DNA of 58,197 bases from Amphritea sp. (GTDB lineage: Bacteria; Pseudomonadota; Gammaproteobacteria; Pseudomonadales; Balneatricaceae). The DNA is taken from assembly GCF_016744155.1 (NCBI RefSeq), contig NZ_JADGEW010000027.1, positions 1-58,197 on the forward strand, given 5' to 3'. The position numbers were made by a program, and so were the translations under genes. Shown here piece after piece: positions 35,945-45,503 of this stretch (its first letter is position 1; every line of letters starts with the position of its first letter). The notes beneath the pieces are model-generated. The model saw only the letters and a list, made by a program, of their open reading frames with translations. It did not search any database and was not told the DNA's origin.

Positions 35945-37325
35945 CCAGCTTTTAAAGCGTCTCTCGCGCCTTAAAGGATTGGATTATCAAGTACCGTCGC
36001 CTGTGTCCTATGGGCAAATTACCCGTTTAATTGGTCTGACGCTGGAAGCTGTTGGTATTAAAGCTTCTATGGGTGAGTACTGTCTGATCCATCAGGAAAA
36101 AGGGCCTTCTGTAGAGGCAGAAGTGGTGGGCTTTTCGGGTGATCGGATATACCTGATGCCAATTGACCTTGTGGATGGGTTAGCGCCGGGTGCCCGGGTA
36201 AGTCCCTTGAAAGGCGGTGGTGATGTTGAGGTTGGTTTTGAGCTGCTGGGTCGGGTTGTTAATGGTGTAGGGAAGCCTTTAGATAGTCTGGGCCCGCTTA
36301 GATGTAAAGCCACGGTGCCGCTGCAGGGGCAGAACATTAACCCTCTCAGTCGTCAGCCAATCAATCAGCCTTTGGATGTTGGTATTAGGGCGATAAACTC
36401 GCTCTTAAGTGTGGGTCGTGGTCAGCGTTTGGGATTGTTTGCAGGCAGTGGTGTCGGCAAGAGTGTCTTGCTGGGAATGATGACCCGGTTTACGGAGGCC
36501 GATATTGTTATCGTTGGCTTAATCGGAGAGCGTGGACGGGAAGTAAAAGAGTTTATTGATAACACTCTGGGTGAAGAGGGTATGCGCCGTGCGGTCGTGG
36601 TTGCATCCCCTGCTGATGAATCGCCTTTGATGAGGTTAAGGGCGGCTCAGCTGGCAACCCGTTTAGCGGAATATTTTCGTGAACAGGGCAAGAATGTATT
36701 GTTGTTGATGGATTCCCTGACCCGTTATGCCCAGGCGCAGCGGGAAATTGCGCTTGCAGTTGGGGAGCCGCCAGCAACTAAAGGTTATCCGCCCTCAGTG
36801 TTTGCTAAGCTGCCAAAGCTAGTTGAGCGGGCAGGTAATGGTGAGCAGGGAGCTGGCTCGATAACCGCGTTTTATACAGTGCTGACCGAGGGTGATGATC
36901 AGCAGGACCCTATAGCAGATTCAGCCAGAGCTATCCTGGATGGGCATATTGTGCTTTCGCGGCAGTTAGCTGAGCGTGGTCATTATCCGGCAATTGATAT
37001 CGAACAGTCCATCAGTCGGGCGATGCCACAGGTTGTATCGTCTGATCATCTGCAGGCTGCTATGGGATTCAAGCAGCTCTACTCTAAATTTCAGCAGAAC
37101 AGTGATCTTATCTCTATCGGGGCTTATGCGCGGGGAAGTGATGCGGAGACCGATTTTGCGATCTCTCGAATGCCGCTGATGAATGCGTTTTTGCAGCAGG
37201 GCTTAAATGAATCTTATGCTTTCAAGAAAAGCCTGACGGATTTGGCGTTGGTTTTAACGCCAAATCCACAGTCTGAACAGCAGGCTGCGCAGCAAAATAT
37301 TAGTATGGGCAATCCGACTCGATGA
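35937..37325 (+). CDS. fliI: Flagellum-specific export ATPase FliI
   Basis: FliI is the hexameric ATPase of the flagellar type III export apparatus. The 462-residue protein has Walker A ([14 protein letters not shown]), Walker B ([16 protein letters not shown]) and the F1-like catalytic core ([11 protein letters not shown]). An upstream open frame inside fliH is not part of the gene: the ATG at 35937 begins MSDQLLKRL, giving the normal length and an eight-base overlap with fliH. fliJ begins within its stop (ATGA). Confidence 0.97.
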   Translation: MSDQLLKRLSRLKGLDYQVPSPVSYGQITRLIGLTLEAVGIKASMGEYCLIHQEKGPSVEAEVVGFSGDRIYLMPIDLVDGLAPGARVSPLKGGGDVEVGFELLGRVVNGVGKPLDSLGPLRCKATVPLQGQNINPLSRQPINQPLDVGIRAINSLLSVGRGQRLGLFAGSGVGKSVLLGMMTRFTEADIVIVGLIGERGREVKEFIDNTLGEEGMRRAVVVASPADESPLMRLRAAQLATRLAEYFREQGKNVLLLMDSLTRYAQAQREIALAVGEPPATKGYPPSVFAKLPKLVERAGNGEQGAGSITAFYTVLTEGDDQQDPIADSARAILDGHIVLSRQLAERGHYPAIDIEQSISRAMPQVVSSDHLQAAMGFKQLYSKFQQNSDLISIGAYARGSDAETDFAISRMPLMNAFLQQGLNESYAFKKSLTDLALVLTPNPQSEQQAAQQNISMGNPTR

Positions 37326-37765
37326 TGAAGCGGTCCAAGCGGCTTCAGGTCGTATTAGATCTGGCTGAACGAAAGCGCAAGCAGGCTGAGCAATTACTCG
37401 GTCAGACTCAATCCCGAGTACAGCAGGGAGAAGCAACTCTGGTGCAACTGCAAGATTACTATTCGGACTATGCGAATAGTTTTTACAGTGCCGGCAGTGA
37501 GGGTGTGACGCCGGGTCAGTTGCAGACTCATCAGGCTTTTATGCAAAAGCTGAGGGTTGCAGTGGAACAGCAGAGAAATGCATTGTTGATGGATCGTGCG
37601 CAGCTTGAAAAAGTCAAAGAGCATTGGCAGGCGGCGTATCAGCACTATAAGTCTGTAGACACTCTAGTAGAAAAATTAAAGCGAGAAGAGTTGCTAAAGG
37701 AAGAAAAACAGCAGCAGAAAGAGCTCGATGAGCGTTCTCAATTAATACGTCCTCCATTTATCTAA
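37322..37765 (+). CDS. fliJ: Flagellar export protein FliJ
   Basis: FliJ is the coiled-coil stalk of the export ATPase, comparable to F1 gamma. The 147-residue product is almost entirely charged helix ([20 protein letters not shown] at the start; [20 protein letters not shown] near the end). It overlaps fliI by four bases (ATGA). It is the last gene before the sigma54 promoter of fliK. Confidence 0.93.
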   Translation: MMKRSKRLQVVLDLAERKRKQAEQLLGQTQSRVQQGEATLVQLQDYYSDYANSFYSAGSEGVTPGQLQTHQAFMQKLRVAVEQQRNALLMDRAQLEKVKEHWQAAYQHYKSVDTLVEKLKREELLKEEKQQQKELDERSQLIRPPFI

Positions 37766-37772
37766 GTATATC

Positions 37773-37790
37773 TGGCATTGATTATGCATT
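37773..37790 (+). promoter_or_regulatory. Sigma54 promoter of fliK
   Basis: TGGCAT-N5-ATGCAT has the invariant GG (37774-37775) and GC (37786-37787) ten bases apart. It lies just after fliJ and about 40 bases before the fliK start. No FleQ box is visible, in keeping with FleR control of fliK in Pseudomonas; the activator is inferred. Confidence 0.72.
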
Positions 37791-37826
37791 TGTTCCGTTA
37801 TGGCAAGATTTGCCGGGGAGTTAAGT

Positions 37827-39749
37827 ATGAATCAATCGCTTTCGGCTTCAGCAGGGGTCGGATCATTATTGGGCACTGGTGCAGTGTCAGTAGCTAGCGC
37901 TGATACGGCTGTTCAGGGAGTGGTGAGTATTGGTGATCAGGCTACTCAATCCTTTGATCAGTCCATGCAGCAAGCTAATCATCAGCATTCAGCCGCTTCA
38001 GCAGAGCAGGTTCAGAGCGGTCAGACATTGCCGGAAGGGGGTGAATCTTTGCCCTCTGATGAGCGCTATGGGAATGGCGTTTCTGATGCTGATGTAGTCG
38101 CTCAACCGGAAGGTAGTGTCGATGGGGTAAAGGCAGGCGAGATGAATCAGGGTCAGTGGCAGCAAGAGCTGTTTACTGCAGCTGATAATAATACTCAGGA
38201 TGTTTTGGTCTCAAATTCTGATGGAGGCTCTGCTCTACAGCAGATTAATCAGTATCGTGATGCGGATCTGAGTGTTCTGGCTGATTCTGCTTTAAAGCAG
38301 GTGGGTGCCCGCAGTGATCATAAGGCGCAGGGAGCGGAGCTGAATGCTGAAAGTATCAGGAATAGGTTCTCAGTAGGAAGTGCAGCGGATTCTACGGCCC
38401 TAGCGGGAAGATTGCTGACTGAGCCAGAGTCCTTTAGAGGAGCTTCGGGTGCTTTGGCCGGTAATGCCGTTCCTGCAGCAGAGGTTGGTTTAGTTAATCA
38501 AGAGGCGAAGTCTCAGCAGCCTGTCGAGTTTTCTGTACAGCCAACTGATCAGGGTAAGAGTCAGTCAGCCGCTTCTGCTGGTATAGCTGAAGGACAATCG
38601 TTAGTGTCTTCGCTAGCTCAGTCAAAGCCGGAAATCTCATCTATAGTAGCTGGCGCTGGTCCGACCCTAGAAAATAAAACTCAGGTTGAGTCAGGGGTAG
38701 TAGTGGGGACTGGTCGATCGGGTGCAGAAGGCTCGGATTTAGTTGAAAGGATGTCCTCGTCTCTGCAAGCTTCAGAAGTGATTCAATCTACAGAGAAAGG
38801 CCAAGGGGGAGTAGGGGAAGCTGGACAAGCGCCCGCCAAAAACCTGTTTGCTGAATCAGTTGCGCAGATTGTACGGGAGGCTGGGCTGGCTAATGAGCAG
38901 TTGTCAGATTCAATCCGGCCGGCTGTTGGGAGTATTGAAGAGGCTGTTAGTCGATTGTCAGTGGCTGCAGGAGGTGTTTCAGAAGCAAAGGTTGGTGCTG
39001 AGGCTCTGAAGGGAGAATCATTCGTTAAGGTTGATGGGAGTTCCTCCAGAGTTGAGCCTCAGTTACGTGCTCAGCCGATAGAAACTGTTGTTCAGTCGCC
39101 TGTACGACAAGCTGCTGACTCTGCTATGCAATCCGGGAGTGCTTTAGCAGGAGTTCAGCAGGTTGTTGATAATGCTAGGCAGCAGATTAAATCGGGAACT
39201 GAGTCCGATAAATTGAAAGGGATAGAGTTGACGGGTCGCTCAGAAGGGCGTCAGGACGCGCTATTAACCAGTTTTGCAGACTCATTAGCTGCAGCCGGCA
39301 AAGTTCGTTCGACAGCTGAGCCGATGCAGATGGTTATGCCGGAAGGTACTCGCCCAGGTATGCCTGCATGGAGTCAGGCGGTAAATAATCGGGTGATGAT
39401 GATGGCCTCGCAGAACGGCCAGTTTGCAGAAATTCAGTTAGATCCCCCTGAGTTAGGTTCTTTGCTGGTTAAGTTGCAGGTCAAGAATGAGCAGGTCAGC
39501 GTGGTGTTTACTACGCCGCACGGCAGTGTTCGGGAGGCTATTGAGCAGAGTCTACCCCGGTTGAGGGAGATGTTTGCTGAGCAGGGGTTGGATCTGGCGG
39601 AATCTTCGGTGCATGACCAAGATGATGGGCAGCAACGAGGGAGTGAGCAAGATGAGTCTTTTGTCGGATATCAAAATAGTTCTGCGGAGGAATCTGTGCC
39701 TGAAGTAATGCATCAGGAAAGTCTGTCACTGGTAGATTACTATGCCTGA
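37827..39749 (+). CDS. fliK: Hook-length control protein FliK
   Basis: FliK is the secreted molecular ruler that stops hook growth and switches export to filament proteins. The 640-residue protein has a long, low-complexity Ser/Gln/Ala/Gly-rich N-terminal ruler and the conserved C-terminal domain (about 500-600: AEIQLDPPELGSLLVKLQV, then REAIEQSLPRLREMFAEQGL). ATG at 37800 lacks a ribosome site; ATG at 37827 follows GGGGAG at a good distance and is preferred. It is longer than enteric FliK (about 405). Confidence 0.94.
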   Translation: MNQSLSASAGVGSLLGTGAVSVASADTAVQGVVSIGDQATQSFDQSMQQANHQHSAASAEQVQSGQTLPEGGESLPSDERYGNGVSDADVVAQPEGSVDGVKAGEMNQGQWQQELFTAADNNTQDVLVSNSDGGSALQQINQYRDADLSVLADSALKQVGARSDHKAQGAELNAESIRNRFSVGSAADSTALAGRLLTEPESFRGASGALAGNAVPAAEVGLVNQEAKSQQPVEFSVQPTDQGKSQSAASAGIAEGQSLVSSLAQSKPEISSIVAGAGPTLENKTQVESGVVVGTGRSGAEGSDLVERMSSSLQASEVIQSTEKGQGGVGEAGQAPAKNLFAESVAQIVREAGLANEQLSDSIRPAVGSIEEAVSRLSVAAGGVSEAKVGAEALKGESFVKVDGSSSRVEPQLRAQPIETVVQSPVRQAADSAMQSGSALAGVQQVVDNARQQIKSGTESDKLKGIELTGRSEGRQDALLTSFADSLAAAGKVRSTAEPMQMVMPEGTRPGMPAWSQAVNNRVMMMASQNGQFAEIQLDPPELGSLLVKLQVKNEQVSVVFTTPHGSVREAIEQSLPRLREMFAEQGLDLAESSVHDQDDGQQRGSEQDESFVGYQNSSAEESVPEVMHQESLSLVDYYA

Positions 39750-39877
39750 TAAATGATCTTCTTATTAAACTGAGATTAGTCTGCTTCCGCTGCTGAATCA
39801 GTATGTTATATTACGCATTGGATGGTGATTTAACGCATGGTGCCGGTATGACCGGTTCGTTGCTTGTGAGGCAAGAG

Positions 39878-40408
39878 ATGGCTGAAGAAAATACCGAAAC
39901 AGTTGCTGATGACGCGGCTGAAGGTGGAAAGAAGTCCGGAAAAATGAAGTTGATCCTGATTATTGTCGGGGTGCTTCTGATTGCTGTTATTGGTGGCGTC
40001 GGCGCTATGTTTATGCTGGGTGGTTCTGATGATGAGGCTGTTTCTGCTGAAGTTGAGCCAGCTAAGCCAGCCCAGGCTCTTTATACTAAGATCAGAACCT
40101 TGGAAGGTAGTCCATACTTTACTGTAGCAGTGCCAAGCAAGGATGATCGCACTCACTATATGCAGATATATGTTGAGACTAAAAGTCGTGACGACGAGGT
40201 TGTTGCCGCTTTGACAAAGCATATGCCAAAAATTGTATCTAATCTGAATCGTTTATTTTCCAGTCAGTCTTTTGAAGAGATGCGTGCTGTAAATGGAAAA
40301 CAGATGATGCGAGAGGCAGCGCTAAAGGAAATTCAGATCGTTATGCAGGCAAAAATAGGTAAGCCCGGTGTTGAGAAAGTGCTCTTTACCGGATTTATAA
40401 TGCAGTGA
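39878..40408 (+). CDS. fliL: Flagellar basal body protein FliL
   Basis: FliL surrounds the stator and supports motor output. The 176-residue product has a charged cytoplasmic N-terminus (MAEENTETV...GGKKSGKMK), one membrane helix (LILIIVGVLLIAVIGGVGAMF) and a periplasmic domain (YFTVAVPSKDDRTHYMQIYV; IVMQAKIGKPGVEKVLFTGF). An in-frame start at 39803 would add 25 residues; GTGAGG just ahead of 39878 supports the shorter form. The 128-base gap after fliK has no promoter I can identify. Confidence 0.92.
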   Translation: MAEENTETVADDAAEGGKKSGKMKLILIIVGVLLIAVIGGVGAMFMLGGSDDEAVSAEVEPAKPAQALYTKIRTLEGSPYFTVAVPSKDDRTHYMQIYVETKSRDDEVVAALTKHMPKIVSNLNRLFSSQSFEEMRAVNGKQMMREAALKEIQIVMQAKIGKPGVEKVLFTGFIMQ

Positions 40409-40421
40409 TGGATAATCTGTT

Positions 40422-41396
40422 ATGACAGTTAAAGATCTCCTTTCTCAGGACGAAATTGACGCGCTTCTGCATGGTGTGGACGATGGGGATATTGAAACGG
40501 AGGACGAAGTCGCCGAAGAGGAAGGTGAAGTCAGAGCTTACGATCTTGCCAGTCATGAGCGCATTGTTCGTGGGCGGATGCCTACTCTTGAGATGATTAA
40601 CGAGCGCTTTGCCCGGCATACCCGAATTTCTCTGTTTAGCCTGTTACGTAACAATGCCGATGTATCAGTCGGTGGCGTGCAGATTATGAAGTACTCCGAC
40701 TATATACATACACTTTATGTCCCTACTAGTATTAGCTTATTAAGAGTGACTCCTTTGCGGGGAACTGCGTTGCTGGTAATGGACGCTAAGTTGGTGTTTA
40801 AGCTGGTGGATAGTTTTTTTGGCGGTGATGGTCGGCATGCAAAGATTGAAGGTCGGGAGTTTACTCCCACTGAAATCAGACTGATTAATAAAGTTATTGA
40901 TCAGTTCTTTGTTGATCTGGAAGGTTCTTGGGAGCCTGTGATGCCACTTAAGTTTGAAGTGAGTGGGCATGAGGTTAATCCGGCGATGGCGAACGTGATT
41001 AATCCCTCCGAAGTCGTGGTGGTGAGCAGCTTTCAGGTAGATATGGAAGGGGGGACTGGTGAGTTCCATGTTACGATGCCCTATTCCATGCTGGAGCCGA
41101 TTCGAGATATTCTAATTTCCGGATATAAGCCTGCTGAGGAGGAATTGGATGAGCAGTGGCTTACCTCCTTGAAGGGGGATATGCTCGGCGCATCAATGAA
41201 CCTGGATCTGGTGATTGCAGAGAGAAAAATGAAACTGCGAGATGTGATGCAGCTCGAAGCCGGTGATGTTATACCGATAGATATTGCTGATACATTGTTG
41301 CTCAAGGCTGCCCGGGTTCCTATTTTCAATTGTAAGCTGGGAACCTCCAGAGGTAATCTGGCTGTGAAAGTTATTAGTCGGACTAAAAATGAATAA
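40422..41396 (+). CDS. fliM: Flagellar motor switch protein FliM
   Basis: FliM is the C-ring protein that binds CheY-P. The 324-residue length is standard. The N-terminal CheY-binding peptide (LLSQDEIDALLHG) is intact, followed by the middle CheC-like domain (RMPTLEMINERFARHTR) and a C-terminal SpoA domain (LQLEAGDVIPIDIADTLLL). It is 13 bases after fliL and 24 before fliN. Confidence 0.98.
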   Translation: MTVKDLLSQDEIDALLHGVDDGDIETEDEVAEEEGEVRAYDLASHERIVRGRMPTLEMINERFARHTRISLFSLLRNNADVSVGGVQIMKYSDYIHTLYVPTSISLLRVTPLRGTALLVMDAKLVFKLVDSFFGGDGRHAKIEGREFTPTEIRLINKVIDQFFVDLEGSWEPVMPLKFEVSGHEVNPAMANVINPSEVVVVSSFQVDMEGGTGEFHVTMPYSMLEPIRDILISGYKPAEEELDEQWLTSLKGDMLGASMNLDLVIAERKMKLRDVMQLEAGDVIPIDIADTLLLKAARVPIFNCKLGTSRGNLAVKVISRTKNE

Positions 41397-41420
41397 ACCG
41401 TTAGACAGAGCGTATCACTC

Positions 41421-41834
41421 ATGAGTAATGACGAGATTGAGAATCAGGATCAAGACGCAGGTATGGATGACTGGGGTGCGGCGATGGCTGAGCAAGCCCA
41501 GGCTGAGTCAGGTGTTGTTGAAAATCAGGCGATTGATCTTGATGAGCTAAGAGACGAAAGCGTTGCGCTGGATAATCCCAGTATGGATGTGATTCTTGAT
41601 ATACCCGTTAAGTTGTCGATGGAGGTAGGGCGGTCAGATATTTCGATCCGTAACTTGCTTCAGCTTAATCAGGGTTCTGTTGTCGAATTGGATCGGGTAG
41701 CGGGTGAGCCTCTGGACGTGTTGGTAAATGGCACCTTGGTGGCTCACGGTGAGGTTGTTGTGGTTAATGATCGCTATGGTATCCGGTTGACTGATGTTAT
41801 CAGTCCACAGGAACGCATTGATAAACTGAGGTAA
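41421..41834 (+). CDS. fliN: Flagellar motor switch protein FliN
   Basis: FliN forms the base of the C ring and docks FliH. The 137-residue product has an acidic N-terminal extension (NDEIENQDQDAGMDDW) and the SpoA domain (MDVILDIPVKLSMEVGRSDI, then GSVVELDRVAGEPLDVLVNG and NDRYGIRLTDVISPQERI). It lies six bases upstream of fliO. Confidence 0.97.
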   Translation: MSNDEIENQDQDAGMDDWGAAMAEQAQAESGVVENQAIDLDELRDESVALDNPSMDVILDIPVKLSMEVGRSDISIRNLLQLNQGSVVELDRVAGEPLDVLVNGTLVAHGEVVVVNDRYGIRLTDVISPQERIDKLR

Positions 41835-41839
41835 TTCGA

Positions 41840-42322
41840 TTGCCTGTCAGGTCTTATTTACGCGGTTGTTTTGAGTTTCTTTACCGTACTCTGGTTGTAT
41901 TACTGGGGCTTGGTTGCAGTGGTTTGCTGGCTGCTGCACCTGAATCGTCCTCTTCCCCTGTGCCAGATGCTAGTAAGGTGCGTTCGGTAGTCGAGCCTCT
42001 TAATACGGGTTCGCTGACGCAGTTGCTTGCTGGGTTGGTACTGGTTATCGGGCTGATTTTTCTATTAGCCTGGCTGCTTAAGCGTTTTACCGGTTTGTCG
42101 GGCCAGAATCGTTCTCTTCAGGTTGTTGCTTCGCTTTCTTTATCTGCGCGAGAGAAAGTGGTTCTGGTTCAGGCGGGTGATCAGCAGCTTCTTTTGGGGG
42201 TTGCTCCAGGTCGGGTAAATCTGTTGCAGAGCTATGATCAGCCTTTGATTGAGCCGGGTGCTGCAATGGGAGAGTTTGCAAATAAGCTTCAGCAGGCGTT
42301 GAGCCGTAAGGGGGCTGAGTGA
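41840..42322 (+). CDS. fliO: Flagellar export gate accessory protein FliO
   Basis: FliO helps FliP assemble into the export gate. The 160-residue product has an N-terminal hydrophobic signal-like helix, a Ser/Pro linker, a membrane helix ([20 protein letters not shown]) and a small cytoplasmic domain ([35 protein letters not shown]). The start is a TTG at 41840 with GAGG eight bases upstream. It overlaps fliP by four bases (GTGA). Confidence 0.9.
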   Translation: MPVRSYLRGCFEFLYRTLVVLLGLGCSGLLAAAPESSSSPVPDASKVRSVVEPLNTGSLTQLLAGLVLVIGLIFLLAWLLKRFTGLSGQNRSLQVVASLSLSAREKVVLVQAGDQQLLLGVAPGRVNLLQSYDQPLIEPGAAMGEFANKLQQALSRKGAE

Positions 42323-43062
42323 AAAGAGTCTTTGCTCTATTATTGCCGTTTTTACTGGTTCCTGGTCTGGCAATGGCAGCTGATCCGGGTATTTCAGCGG
42401 TTACTTTAACGACGAATCCAGATGGTAGTGCCGAATATAGTGTGACGCTTCAGATTCTAGGGCTAATGACCCTGCTGACGTTCCTGCCAGCGATTCTGAT
42501 GATGATGACCTCCTTTGCTCGGATTATTATCGTTTTTGCCATTCTGCGGCAAGCGCTTGGCTTACAGCAAACTCCGTCCAATCAGATTTTGGTAGGGCTA
42601 GCGCTGTTTCTAACACTGTTTATTATGTCGCCGGTGCTGGATAAAGTGAACGAGCAGGCTGTGCAGCCCTATCTGAATGAAGAAATTACTTCCATAGAAG
42701 CGCTAACCGCTGCTAGCGTGCCGTTTAGAGGTTTTATGCTGGATCAGACTCGGGAGACCGATCTTAACCTGTTTATGAATATCTCCCGGACTGAGGCAGT
42801 TGAAACGCCGGATGATATCCCCTTCACTGTGCTTGTTCCCTCCTTTGTGACCAGTGAATTGAAAACCGCATTTCAAATTGGCTTTATGTTGTTTATTCCG
42901 TTTCTGGTTATTGACCTTGTGGTTGCCAGCGTATTGATGGCGATGGGTATGATGATGTTGTCGCCGGTAATTATCTCGCTGCCTTTTAAAATTATGCTAT
43001 TTGTACTAGTGGATGGATGGGCTATGGTTATAGGCACGCTGGCTGGAAGTTTTGTTGTATAG
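42319..43062 (+). CDS. fliP: Flagellar export gate protein FliP
   Basis: FliP is the main ring-forming subunit of the export gate. The 247-residue product has a cleavable signal peptide ([17 protein letters not shown]) and conserved membrane segments ([59 protein letters not shown]). The start is GTG, overlapping the fliO stop, with AAGGGGG upstream. Confidence 0.97.
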   Translation: MKRVFALLLPFLLVPGLAMAADPGISAVTLTTNPDGSAEYSVTLQILGLMTLLTFLPAILMMMTSFARIIIVFAILRQALGLQQTPSNQILVGLALFLTLFIMSPVLDKVNEQAVQPYLNEEITSIEALTAASVPFRGFMLDQTRETDLNLFMNISRTEAVETPDDIPFTVLVPSFVTSELKTAFQIGFMLFIPFLVIDLVVASVLMAMGMMMLSPVIISLPFKIMLFVLVDGWAMVIGTLAGSFVV

Positions 43063-43107
43063 CTCAGTTAAAGAGCATTATTTCGTGATTGGTTAAGAGG
43101 GTTTTAT

Positions 43108-43377
43108 ATGACACCGGAGATGGCTCTTGATCTGTTTGCTGAGGCGCTGTTTTTAATCGTTACCATGGTGATAGTCATTGTTGTGCCTTCGTTGATGGTG
43201 GGTCTTCTCGTCTCTACTTTTCAAGCGGCAACCCAAATTAATGAGCAGACCCTGAGTTTTCTACCTCGTCTGATTGTTACCTTGCTAACGATTATGTGGG
43301 CCGGTCCCTGGATTCTTGGACAGTTGATGGATCACTTCAATAATATTTTCGCCAATATTCCGTTGTTTTTAGGGTAG
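43108..43377 (+). CDS. fliQ: Flagellar export gate protein FliQ
   Basis: FliQ is the small gate subunit packed around the FliP/FliR ring. The 89-residue product has two membrane hairpin helices and the family core (FQAATQINEQTLSFLPRLIV). It sits between fliP and fliR, three bases before fliR. Confidence 0.97.
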   Translation: MTPEMALDLFAEALFLIVTMVIVIVVPSLMVGLLVSTFQAATQINEQTLSFLPRLIVTLLTIMWAGPWILGQLMDHFNNIFANIPLFLG

Positions 43378-43380
43378 CCA

Positions 43381-44166
43381 ATGCTGCAGCTGACAACGCT
43401 TCAGATAGAACAATGGGTAGCTCAGTTCTTACTGCCTTTCTTTAGAATAGCGTCTTTCTTTATGGTGGTGCCAATGATTGGTACTCAGTTGGTTCCCTCA
43501 CGAATTAGGCTGGGTTTGGCTGTATCGATGACTGTTGTATTGCTGCCAGTTCTACCAGAGATGCCAGTGTTAAGTGGAATGTCCCTGCAAACCTACATTC
43601 TGGTGGCGCAGCAGATTATTATCGGCACGGCAATGGCGTTTGTTATTCAGGTGTTATTCCAGATATTTTCACTGGGTGGGCAGTTGATCTCTTCTCAGAT
43701 GGGATTGGGATTTGCCTCGGTCAATGATCCAGCGAACGGAGTGTCGGTTGTTGTGCTCTCCCAGCTGTATCTTATGTTAGTGATGCTATTGTTTATGGCC
43801 TTTAATGGTCATTTGGTAATGTTTGAGGCTTTAGCCAGAAGTTTTTTTGTGCTCCCGGTCTCTGAGGGAGCGATGCCTGCGTCGGGATATATGGCGTTGG
43901 TAAAATCCGGTAGTTGGATGCTGTCCAGTGCATTGTTGATGGCTCTTCCTGCTGTTACGGCGCTACTGGTGATTAATTTTGCCTTTGGTGTGATGGCTAA
44001 AGCGGCCCCGCAATTGAATATTCTGGCTATCGGTTTTCCGTTTACGATGTTAATGGGGTTAATGATTACCTGGGCTAGTCTTGAGGGCTTTTTAGGACAG
44101 TATCAGCGATTTGTTTCGCTCGCTTTTGATTATCTCGATCTGGTTATCGGTGTTGGGAGGCTTTAG
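43381..44166 (+). CDS. fliR: Flagellar export gate protein FliR
   Basis: FliR completes the FliPQR export gate. The 261-residue product is highly hydrophobic and shows the family segment QMGLGFASVNDPANGVSVVV in a cytoplasmic-side loop and the terminal LGQYQRF region. It lies three bases after fliQ and two before flhB. Confidence 0.96.
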   Translation: MLQLTTLQIEQWVAQFLLPFFRIASFFMVVPMIGTQLVPSRIRLGLAVSMTVVLLPVLPEMPVLSGMSLQTYILVAQQIIIGTAMAFVIQVLFQIFSLGGQLISSQMGLGFASVNDPANGVSVVVLSQLYLMLVMLLFMAFNGHLVMFEALARSFFVLPVSEGAMPASGYMALVKSGSWMLSSALLMALPAVTALLVINFAFGVMAKAAPQLNILAIGFPFTMLMGLMITWASLEGFLGQYQRFVSLAFDYLDLVIGVGRL

Positions 44167-44168
44167 AT

Positions 44169-45305
44169 ATGGCTGAAGAGAGCGGTCAGGAAAAAACTGA
44201 AGAACCCACGGCGAAACGGCTAAATGATGCTAAAGAAAAAGGGGATATAGCCCGCTCCAAAGAGCTCGCTACCACTGTTTTGTTGCTATCTGCCGCCGCG
44301 GCAGCGGTGATGTTTGGTGGTCAGGTGACGGATGCCATGGCTGGAATGATGAGGTTTAACTTCAGTCTTGATAGGCAGTCCGTGATGGATCCGGCGCTTA
44401 TGTTTACCCACTTGGGGTTTTCTTTGTCAGAGGCGCTCAAGTCTCTGTTTGGTTTTTTTCTTGTGTTACTGGTTGCTGCTCTTGTTGGGCCTATTGCTTT
44501 GGGTGGATGGAATCTTAGTCTGAAAGCGATGGCGCCAAAAATGAGTCGATTGGATCCCTTGGCGGGTATTAAGCGAATGTTTTCCTTGAAAGCGTTGATT
44601 GAGCTGTTCAAGGCGTTAGCAAAATTTTCGGTTGTTGGTGCTCTTTCCTTTTTTGTTTTGTTAACGACCAAAGAAGAGTTGTTTTCATTAGGTGCGCAAG
44701 ATGTAGTCCCGGCCATGTCTCATGCGACAGAGATAGTTATCTGGGCGTTTCTGATTATGAGCCTGTCGATGATTATAATCTCTCTGATTGATGTGCCTTT
44801 TCAGATCTATGACTATACCCAGAAGCTTAAAATGACCCTTCAGGAAGTGAAGGATGAGATGAAGAATACTGAGGGTAAGCCTGAGGTTAAGGGTCGTATT
44901 CGACAGTTGCAGCGTGAAATATCTCAACGGAAGATGATGTCTGCAGTGCCTGAAGCGGATGTGGTGATTACTAACCCAACACATTATGCCGTGGCGCTTA
45001 AATACAATCAGAGTGGTGGAGGAGCTCCGTTTCTGGTTGCTAAAGGGGCTGATTTTGTAGCATTGAAAATTCGAGAGATTGCAGATGCTCACGAAGTTCC
45101 TGTTCTTTCTGCTCCGGCTCTTGCTCGGGCTATTTATCACTCAACAGAAGTGGAGGAAGAGATTCCTTCAGGCTTGTTTAAAGCGGTCGCGGAAGTGCTC
45201 GCCTATGTCTTTCAGTTGCAGCGTCATAAGCAGCGCCAAGGGCCGGCTCCAAAAGAAGTTTCTCAAGATCTTGATATTCCTTCAGAACTGCGACAAGACG
45301 AATAA
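44169..45305 (+). CDS. flhB: Flagellar export switch protein FlhB
   Basis: FlhB controls export specificity through self-cleavage. The 378-residue product starts with the conserved cytoplasmic head (GQEKTEEPTAKRLNDAKEKG), has four membrane helices, and carries the autocleavage motif NPTH (VVITNPTHYAVALKY) followed by the FlhB-C domain. It ends the fliL-flhB run; a 198-base regulatory gap separates it from flhA. Confidence 0.98.
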   Translation: MAEESGQEKTEEPTAKRLNDAKEKGDIARSKELATTVLLLSAAAAAVMFGGQVTDAMAGMMRFNFSLDRQSVMDPALMFTHLGFSLSEALKSLFGFFLVLLVAALVGPIALGGWNLSLKAMAPKMSRLDPLAGIKRMFSLKALIELFKALAKFSVVGALSFFVLLTTKEELFSLGAQDVVPAMSHATEIVIWAFLIMSLSMIIISLIDVPFQIYDYTQKLKMTLQEVKDEMKNTEGKPEVKGRIRQLQREISQRKMMSAVPEADVVITNPTHYAVALKYNQSGGGAPFLVAKGADFVALKIREIADAHEVPVLSAPALARAIYHSTEVEEEIPSGLFKAVAEVLAYVFQLQRHKQRQGPAPKEVSQDLDIPSELRQDE

Positions 45306-45341
45306 TTACCCTCAATTTACCTCTTCCTTATCTCCGTGATG

Positions 45342-45358
45342 TGGCTGGATTCTTGCAG
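45342..45358 (+). promoter_or_regulatory. Probable sigma54 promoter of flhA
   Basis: TGGCTG-N5-TTGCAG has GG (45343-45344) and GC (45355-45356) at the required ten-base distance. The -12 half is perfect; the -24 half matches four of six. Transcription would start near 45367, leaving a leader of about 137 bases. flhA is sigma54/FleQ-dependent in Pseudomonas. Confidence 0.65.
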
Positions 45359-45373
45359 TAATTACAAGATGAA

Positions 45374-45475
45374 AGGCGAAGCGTCAAAAAATTGATGTTT
45401 TTAAGTGCTTATTAGTGCTATTTTTTGTTTTATAATCTATCAATTTTAATATGACGTATTTTTGACGCTTCGCCT
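45374..45475. repeat. 17-bp perfect inverted repeat framing the flhA leader
   Basis: AGGCGAAGCGTCAAAAA (45374-45390) recurs as its exact reverse complement at 45459-45475, with a 68-base AT-rich spacer. The left arm runs into a FleQ-box-like site. The spacer holds a TATAAT at 45431-45436 and ends 28 bases before the flhA start. Confidence 0.85.
45383..45396. promoter_or_regulatory. Candidate FleQ box in the flhA leader
   Basis: GTCAAAAAATTGAT matches the recalled FleQ consensus GTCAATAAATTGAC at 12 of 14 positions. It lies about +16 to +29 from the predicted sigma54 start, that is, downstream of the promoter, as reported for FleQ at Pseudomonas flhA. Confidence 0.6.
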
Positions 45476-45503
45476 GTTGGTGAAGATGTTATCTGGGGTG
45501 TAA

